Source: Chloroflexota bacterium
GTDB lineage: Bacteria > Chloroflexota > Dehalococcoidia > DSTF01 > RBG-16-68-14
Direction: 5' to 3'
Assembly: GCA_022565155.1 (NCBI GenBank)
Contig: JADFKB010000012.1
Location: forward strand, 1-38,822
DNA: 38,822 nt
Shown here: positions 33,632 through 38,822 of the stretch, in pieces
Numbering within the stretch: position 1 is the first letter of the stretch
Layout of the letters: every line of letters begins with the position of its first letter
The notes under the pieces: model-generated
What the model saw: only the letters and a program-made list of their open reading frames with translations
What the model was told of the DNA's origin: nothing
Databases searched by the model: none
Program-made: the position numbers and the translations under genes

Positions 33632-36600
33632 ATGAAGAGGTTAGCAAGAAGGTTAGGCGGTGCTAGACGGATCCTTGGAGGAAAGGGGGCGGCAGCGCTT
33701 GTATTGGGCATGGCCCTGCTTATTGCCTTTGCAGGCCAGCAAGGTACTTCAGCCAATCCTCCAGACTGGGTGGACGTGCAGGCGGTGAGCAAGGACATCT
33801 TCATCGATGGCGAACAGGTCAACCTGCCGCAGCCACCTGACGATGATCTCGATGGGCTCACCAACATCCAGGAATTCTTGCTCGGCACCGACCCGAACAA
33901 CGTTGACAGTGATGGGGACGGGTTCACCGACTCCAATGAGTTCTTCAGCGAATCCGATCCCAATGACCCTAACTCCTTGCCGCCGTTCCCGGTCATCATC
34001 ACCAACCCCGGTGATCTCCTGATATCGGACACCGGCGGTCTGTGGACGTTCGATGTCCAGACCGGACAGCTCAGGGAACATCGGCTTCCCTTCGGCGGGA
34101 ACTTCGACATCCAATTCATCGGCCCCGAGCGGATCATCATCGCTAACATCGAAAGGGCGGAAATCTGGGAGCTCGACTTGAGCACGGGGAACCTCACACT
34201 CGTTACCAACGATCCGCTCATGAGAAGCCCAATCGGCCTTGCTGTCGACCCGAGTGGTGGGGGCACCTACTACATCGCTGACCACCAAGGCGGGGTGCTC
34301 GCGTACGATGTCCAGGCGAACACCATGCGGGTGGTGATCGGACCGTCGGTGGTCGGCGGCGCGCCTGACGGTATCGCCCTTGACCAGGCCGGCCGCATCC
34401 TCCTTACCAACCATTCGGGGATTCTCTTCCGGATTTCGCCTGACGGCGCCTTGGTGGAGGAGGTAGCGGACGTTGGCCCCTTTGGCCTAAACGGCATCGT
34501 GGTCACCCCGGGCGGACAGGTGATCGCGGCGTCCACCTTCGTTACGCCCGCCGTCCTATCCATCGACCCGGCGACGGGAAACTTCTCGGTCCTGCATCAG
34601 GGCCCGCCTTTCCGGAATCCCGAGGACGTCGCCATCGCTCCGAACGGCGATATCTACATCTCGGATACGGATTTCGGGCACAACTTTCCCGACTTCGTTC
34701 CCGCGCTCTACCTTATCCCAGCGGGCACCTCGACGCTTGAGACGCTCTGCGCCGGAGGCCCTCTCGGCGACATCGTCGACATCTTGATCACGCCCTCAGA
34801 CACACCGGTAGACCCTACCCCTTGTCTGACCCCCTCCACTCCGCCTGGGCCCGAAGACTTCGATGGCGACGGGCTGTCCGACTTCCAGGAGAGCCTCCTG
34901 GGCACCGACCCACAGAACCCCGACAGCGATGGCGACGGCGTCCCCGACGGCGAGGAGTTCTTCCGCAACACCGACCCGCTCGATCCCGCCAGTGTGCCGC
35001 CGCCCATGCCCCAGTTCCCGGCCGGCGAAGAGGTGCTGTTTGAGGTGGTTGAGGTGATCAGCCACGACGGCGCGAAGAACATCGACGTGTGGGTGGACGA
35101 GAACCTCAACGGCCAGCCCGATTGTACCCTCTCCTTCCACGTCACCCCCTCGTTCGAGATCTTGGTGGAAAACCTGACGTTCTTCTCCGACGGAGGGGAG
35201 TTGTTCCCTGATCTGGACGGCGTTGTGACGGCGCCCCAGGGCCAATCTCTAAGCATCAACTTCTTGATCAACCTACCGCCGGGCGCGAGCACTTTGAATG
35301 AGCTGTGGGACTTCACCTGCGAGGAGACCAGCCAGCACAACTTCGATCTGCACAAGAGTGTCTGGCCGGCCGAGACCAAAGACTCTGACCCCGGCAACAA
35401 CGAGCTGCAGACGCACTTCGAGGTGATCATCTTCGCCGAGGTGGACGTGGAGGCGGTGAGCAGTGACATCTTCATCGACGGCGTCAAGGTCAACCCGGAC
35501 GACGCAGACAACGACGGCCTGCCCGATGCCTCCGAAACGCTGATAGGCACCAATCCCAACAACCCCGACAGCGATGACGATGAGTTTGGAGATGGTCATG
35601 AGGTTGGCTGGGGTTACGACCCCCTGAGCGGTGCTTCCCATCCGGAGCCGGACAGTGATGGCGACGGCCTCTCCGGCCTGTTGGAAGGCCTGCTAAACAC
35701 CTGCGCCAGCGACACTCCCGCCTGCGAAGACCAAGGATTTGACGCCGGCACCCAAGCCTGGGACACCGACGGTGACGGGTATGACGACCAGCACGAGTTC
35801 TTCGGTGGCTCCGACCCCGCCGTCTTCCAGGCCGATCCGCCTCCAGGGGACACCTCAGGTGATGACGACAACGATGGACTGACCAACTTCCAGGAAGTTC
35901 TCCTGGGCACCTGCGCCAGCGACACTCCCGCCTGCGAAAACCAAGGATTTGACCTCGGTACCCAAGCATGGGACAGCGATGGCGATACATTCGGTGACGG
36001 TCACGAGGTTGAGTTGGGGACCAACCCTCTGGACGGAGGTTCCGCGCCGCCGGCGGACGACGACGGCGACGGTCTGTCAAACCTGCTGGAAGGCTTGATA
36101 GTCGCCCCCTCATGCCTCGCAGGCACTGACCCCACCAACCCGGACAGCGATGGCGACGGGTTCGGTGACGGCGAGGAGATCAACCGCGGCTCCAATCCGT
36201 GCGATGGCGGTGACGTGCCGCCGCCCATACCCCAGGTCGCCGTCGATGAGACGGTCCTGTTCGAGGTGGTAGAGGTCATCCGCCTTGACGAAGAGACGAC
36301 CCCACCCGGCTTCGGCCCGGTCCCCGTGTGGGTGGACGAGAACCTCAACGGCCAGCCCGACTGCACCCTCTCCTTCCACGTCACCCCGGAGTTCGAGAGC
36401 CAAGTGCAGGGTCTGCAGTTCTTCTCCGACGGATGGGAGTTATCTCCCGTGGACGGCGTTGTGACGGCGCCCCAGGGCCAGTCCCTGAGCATCAATTTCG
36501 CGATCGCCCTGTCGCCGGGAGCGACGACGTTGAACGAGCTCTGGGGCTTCAACTGCGAGGAGATCAGCCAGCACAACTTCAATCTCCACAAGAACATCAA

Positions 36601-36934
36601 TACGGCCGACCAACACATCTTCGACCGGGACGAGGGCAACAACAACCTGGGCGTGAACTTCGAGGTTGGCGTGGACCGCGGGATCTCTGTGGCTATGGAC
36701 CGCATGGGGATGACGCGACACGGGTCTATTCGGATGGAGGTGGGCGAGAGCGGCGACATGAAGGTTCAGGCCTGGCTGGACATCGTCTGTGTCACGGAGG
36801 GGACGTTCTATGTGGACATCAATGTTGATGCCTCACCCCAGGACGAGCAAGTCGACCATGACCGGAGCGACAACCAGTTGCAGGGCGTGATGGTCGTGGA
36901 GTGTGTGCCCGACCTTGACGATGATGACGACTAG
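33632..36934 (+). CDS. secreted TSP3-repeat / beta-propeller protein with two copies of an unknown domain
   Basis: An ~1100-aa exported protein. The start is ATG 33632 (AAGGAG upstream); MKRLARRLGG, then a hydrophobic core (~20-35) and AFAGQQGTSANP, form a signal peptide. Order: VDVQAVSKDIFIDGEQVN (~49-66), two TSP3 calcium motifs, an NHL/SMP-30-like propeller (~128-390; DTGGLWTFD, YYIADHQGG, IYISDTD), two TSP3 motifs (~410-450), unknown domain A1 (~466-600), a second VDVEAVSSDIFIDG, eight TSP3 motifs (~623-864), A2 (~872-1013) and an acidic tail ending DLDDDDD. Twelve DxDxDG-type motifs (DSDGDGFTD and kin) imply calcium-stiffened rods. A 70-residue unit with CASDTPACE is repeated in tandem. 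No LPxTG or membrane anchor is seen. It could be an adhesin or surface fibre; function unknown. Confidence 0.88.
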   Translation: MKRLARRLGGARRILGGKGAAALVLGMALLIAFAGQQGTSANPPDWVDVQAVSKDIFIDGEQVNLPQPPDDDLDGLTNIQEFLLGTDPNNVDSDGDGFTDSNEFFSESDPNDPNSLPPFPVIITNPGDLLISDTGGLWTFDVQTGQLREHRLPFGGNFDIQFIGPERIIIANIERAEIWELDLSTGNLTLVTNDPLMRSPIGLAVDPSGGGTYYIADHQGGVLAYDVQANTMRVVIGPSVVGGAPDGIALDQAGRILLTNHSGILFRISPDGALVEEVADVGPFGLNGIVVTPGGQVIAASTFVTPAVLSIDPATGNFSVLHQGPPFRNPEDVAIAPNGDIYISDTDFGHNFPDFVPALYLIPAGTSTLETLCAGGPLGDIVDILITPSDTPVDPTPCLTPSTPPGPEDFDGDGLSDFQESLLGTDPQNPDSDGDGVPDGEEFFRNTDPLDPASVPPPMPQFPAGEEVLFEVVEVISHDGAKNIDVWVDENLNGQPDCTLSFHVTPSFEILVENLTFFSDGGELFPDLDGVVTAPQGQSLSINFLINLPPGASTLNELWDFTCEETSQHNFDLHKSVWPAETKDSDPGNNELQTHFEVIIFAEVDVEAVSSDIFIDGVKVNPDDADNDGLPDASETLIGTNPNNPDSDDDEFGDGHEVGWGYDPLSGASHPEPDSDGDGLSGLLEGLLNTCASDTPACEDQGFDAGTQAWDTDGDGYDDQHEFFGGSDPAVFQADPPPGDTSGDDDNDGLTNFQEVLLGTCASDTPACENQGFDLGTQAWDSDGDTFGDGHEVELGTNPLDGGSAPPADDDGDGLSNLLEGLIVAPSCLAGTDPTNPDSDGDGFGDGEEINRGSNPCDGGDVPPPIPQVAVDETVLFEVVEVIRLDEETTPPGFGPVPVWVDENLNGQPDCTLSFHVTPEFESQVQGLQFFSDGWELSPVDGVVTAPQGQSLSINFAIALSPGATTLNELWGFNCEEISQHNFNLHKNINTADQHIFDRDEGNNNLGVNFEVGVDRGISVAMDRMGMTRHGSIRMEVGESGDMKVQAWLDIVCVTEGTFYVDINVDASPQDEQVDHDRSDNQLQGVMVVECVPDLDDDDD

Positions 36935-36954
36935 GGCCCGCTCTTGAGCGAGAA

Positions 36955-36988
36955 GCTAGGGGAGGGGCCCCGCGGCCGCTCCCCTAGC
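36955..36988. terminator. GC-rich inverted repeat between convergent genes
   Basis: GCTAGGGGA (36955-36963) and TCCCCTAGC (36980-36988) are perfect nine-base arms, with GGGGCCCC inside the loop. It sits 21 bases after the stop of the secreted protein gene and covers the stop of the converging aldo/keto reductase. It may terminate both transcripts. No T-run is visible, so the mechanism is uncertain. Confidence 0.45.
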
Positions 36989-37795
36989 ACCGTCTGCCTC
37001 CAGACGCCTGCGGGCCAGCGTCTCGCAATCTTCGCGGCGAGCGGCCTGCAGACTGTCCACCGGCGGCGGTGCCGGAGTGGCAGGAGCCCGGCGAACGCTG
37101 ACGGCATCCACATACGGCCGGGCCCGACCAAAGAACCGTCGGGCGTCCGCACGGATTCGTCCCCTCTCGTCCCATGGCCGCAGCGTGATGCCCTTGATCG
37201 TCTGCATCGCCACGCCCCGCTCCGCGCAGACCGTGGCAAGCGTTTCGAAATCGGCCGCGTACTGCGGGTTCTGCATCATGACGTAGCTGTATGGGAGCAG
37301 TACGGAGTCGAACGCGAACCGCTCCAGGCTTTGCAGGTGCATCGCCGCTACGGTAACGCCGTGCCCCGTCACCCCAATGAAGCGTACGAGCCCTTCTTCG
37401 CGCGCCTCGACAGCCGCCGCCAGTGCGCCGTCGGGCCCGAGGGCGGTCCGCCACTCCTTCGGATCGACCAAGTTGTGGAGTTGGAGCAGGTCAACGCTGT
37501 CGACGCGCAGCCGCTCAAGCGAGTGGTGAAACTGATCGCGCGCCCCTTTGTAGGTGCGCTCGCCTGTCTTCGTGGCGAGGAAGAAGTCGTCTCGATGGTG
37601 CTCCATCCAGGTTCCGACGCGGCGCTCTGAACGGCCGTAGCCGGCGGCGGTATCGATGTGGTTCACGCCGTGCTTCAGGAGCAGCTCCAGGATGGGCGCC
37701 GCTTCGTCGTCCTGCATGCGCCCCAGCGCCGCCGCCCCGAAGATGGTACGGGTGCTGTTGTGTTCCGTCGATCCAAACGGCTGCGTCGGTATCAT
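36956..37795 (-). CDS. aldo/keto reductase, C-terminus abnormal
   Basis: A 279-aa NADPH-dependent oxidoreductase of the AKR superfamily. The catalytic tetrad is visible: Asp48 and Tyr53 in HIDTAAGYG, Lys76 in LATKTGER and His107 in LLQLHNL. The barrel is recognisable up to about residue 212 ([14 protein letters not shown]). After that the expected helix-strand end (usually WYEP... with a VNTVGDVxLL-type close) is missing, and an Arg/Ala/Pro-rich tail follows that runs into a hairpin at 36955. A frameshift or truncation near base 37160 is likely. The start overlaps the stop of the M20 peptidase gene (ATGA at 37792-37795), indicating coupled translation. Confidence 0.8.
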   Translation of the reverse strand: MIPTQPFGSTEHNSTRTIFGAAALGRMQDDEAAPILELLLKHGVNHIDTAAGYGRSERRVGTWMEHHRDDFFLATKTGERTYKGARDQFHHSLERLRVDSVDLLQLHNLVDPKEWRTALGPDGALAAAVEAREEGLVRFIGVTGHGVTVAAMHLQSLERFAFDSVLLPYSYVMMQNPQYAADFETLATVCAERGVAMQTIKGITLRPWDERGRIRADARRFFGRARPYVDAVSVRRAPATPAPPPVDSLQAARREDCETLARRRLEADGARGAAAGPLP

Positions 37796-38822
37796 CTCGT
37801 CACTCCCACATCGCGTTCGCCGCGAAGAATGCGCTCCCGCAACTCGGTCTCGCTCGCCATATCGATCGCGGTCCAGGCCATGGCCAGTGCGCCGTCGAGG
37901 ACGGCGCGGTCCGCGCTCTCCGTTACGCAGTGCTCGGTAAATTCCGGCTGGTGGTTCGACGCGGGGGCTGAGCTAATGCCGATCATCGGGTGGATCGCCG
38001 GCATCACGAGCGAGACGTTGCCCATGTCCGTCGATCCTGCGAAGCGCTGGAGGCCCGGTCCCGGGCTCACGAAGACGCGGCCAAGCGCTTCGGCGTTGCG
38101 CTTGTAGGCCGTTGCGATCTCCTGATCGTGCTCCATCTGTGCGTACGCCTGTTCCACATCCTTCATCTCAAGCTTCGCTCCCGTTGCCAGCGCGCCGGCC
38201 TCGAAGCAGCGGTTGACCTTTTCGCGGACGGAATCAAGCTTCGCCAGCGTGCGAGCCCGCACGTAGTACTTCGCGCTCGTGTGGGCTGGGACGATGTTGG
38301 GGGCATCGCCTCCCTTGGTGATGATCCCGTGGATTCGGTCAGCCGGCCGAATGTGCTGCCGGAGCAGTCCGATGGCGACCTGGGCGATGGTGAGCGCGTC
38401 CGCTGCGTTGATCCCTTGCTCCGGGTACGACGCTGCGTGCGCCTCCTTGCCAGTGTACCAGACATCGAAATGTTGGACGGCGATGATTGGCGGCTCCGCG
38501 ACGTCGGCAGGGGAGGGGTGCACCATCATTGCCGCGTGTACGCCCTCGAAGGCGCCGCGATCGAGGAGCATGATCTTGCCGCCGCCACCTTCCTCGGCCG
38601 GTGTGCCGATAACGCTGATCGTGAGTCCGACGTCATCGGCGACCCGCGCGGCGGCGATACCGGCGCCAGCGGCGGCGGCAGCGATGATGTTGTGGCCGCA
38701 GGCATGGCCGATCTCAGGAAGGCAGTCGTACTCCGCGCAGATGGCGATGTGGAGCGGGCCGCTGCCATAGCGAGCAACGAACGCGGTGGGCAGGCTGTAC
38801 GCGCCTCTCTCCACCGCGAAAC
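37792..38822 (-). CDS. M20-family amidohydrolase/peptidase (AbgB-like), 5' end outside window
   Basis: A metal-dependent hydrolase of N-acyl amino acids or small peptides. The frame is open to the right edge ([14 protein letters not shown]), so the first ~50-60 residues are missing. Metal-binding [16 protein letters not shown] carries the cysteine and histidines, and [10 protein letters not shown] has the catalytic/metal glutamates. [15 protein letters not shown] starts the dimerisation domain, and [21 protein letters not shown] is the closing block of the AbgB/p-aminobenzoyl-glutamate hydrolase group. No signal peptide can be judged. It is translationally coupled to the aldo/keto reductase downstream. 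A role in releasing amino acids from conjugates is likely; the actual substrate is unknown. Confidence 0.9.
   Translation of the reverse strand, partial: FAVERGAYSLPTAFVARYGSGPLHIAICAEYDCLPEIGHACGHNIIAAAAAGAGIAAARVADDVGLTISVIGTPAEEGGGGKIMLLDRGAFEGVHAAMMVHPSPADVAEPPIIAVQHFDVWYTGKEAHAASYPEQGINAADALTIAQVAIGLLRQHIRPADRIHGIITKGGDAPNIVPAHTSAKYYVRARTLAKLDSVREKVNRCFEAGALATGAKLEMKDVEQAYAQMEHDQEIATAYKRNAEALGRVFVSPGPGLQRFAGSTDMGNVSLVMPAIHPMIGISSAPASNHQPEFTEHCVTESADRAVLDGALAMAWTAIDMASETELRERILRGERDVGVTR

Noticed and set aside
1-38822. CRISPR arrays, rRNA genes, insertion sequences, integrase genes
   Set aside because: No regularly spaced repeats, rRNA signatures or transposase/integrase motifs were seen on either strand.

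Overview
The window is 38.8 kb of bacterial DNA. Almost all of it is GC-rich, with dense, short-spaced genes and many ATGA-type overlaps. The first ~700 bases are clearly AT-rich and carry the end of a HAD phosphatase gene, so either foreign DNA or an assembly join meets the main genome between about 575 and 745. The GC-rich part looks like a Chloroflexota- or Actinomycetota-type bacterium. It has a zinc-ribbon/Ser-Thr kinase/AAA/adenylyl-cyclase fusion, an actinobacterial-style soluble acyl-ACP desaturase, a DUF1214/sulfotransferase/SDR/MpaB group and a PstS lipoprotein. The phylum is an inference from gene content and was not tested.

Layout. 0.7-10 kb: a membrane fatty-acid desaturase, the giant kinase-cyclase regulator, a decayed ABC-ATPase tail, a cold-shock protein followed 22 nt later by a diiron acyl-ACP desaturase, and a type II NADH dehydrogenase. 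10.1-11.7 kb (minus): a BadI/MenB-like crotonase and an SDR, a plausible alicyclic-acyl-CoA ring-opening pair. 12.1-16.3 kb (plus): DUF1214 protein, SDR, sulfotransferase and an MpaB-family (DUF2236) protein, then a convergent alkaline-phosphatase-superfamily phosphodiesterase. 17.8-21.4 kb: a MoxR-DUF58-membrane-DUF4129 operon whose last gene seems split by a frameshift. 22.0-27.6 kb (minus): gmd, then pstS-pstC-pstA-pstB-phoU for high-affinity phosphate uptake. 28.1-32.7 kb (minus): an amidase and a two-subunit molybdenum hydroxylase (IorAB type), followed by a second, truncated copy of the amidase 3' end. 33.6-36.9 kb: a 1100-residue secreted protein with TSP3 calcium-binding repeats, a six-bladed-type propeller region and two copies of an unrecognised ~140-residue domain. 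37-38.8 kb (minus): an M20 peptidase coupled to an aldo/keto reductase.

The spaces between operons are unusually rich in debris. There are three degenerate tRNA-Gly-like 3' halves (17.7, 21.7 and 27.9 kb, the last interrupted by a REP-like segment) and an unrelated tRNA 3' end with encoded CCA on the minus strand at 21.86 kb. There is also a 268-bp direct duplication of the amidase tail on either side of the Mo-hydroxylase genes, and fragments of protein genes at 6.8, 21.5 and 33.1 kb. These mark the borders of the MoxR, pst/gmd and Mo-hydroxylase blocks and suggest block-wise recombination, possibly at tRNA genes. No CRISPR array, complete tRNA/rRNA gene, transposase or integrase was seen.

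The items most worth following are the tRNA-remnant boundaries, the repeated novel domain of the secreted protein, the amidase-tail duplication, the sulfotransferase/DUF1214 operon and the cold-shock/desaturase pair.
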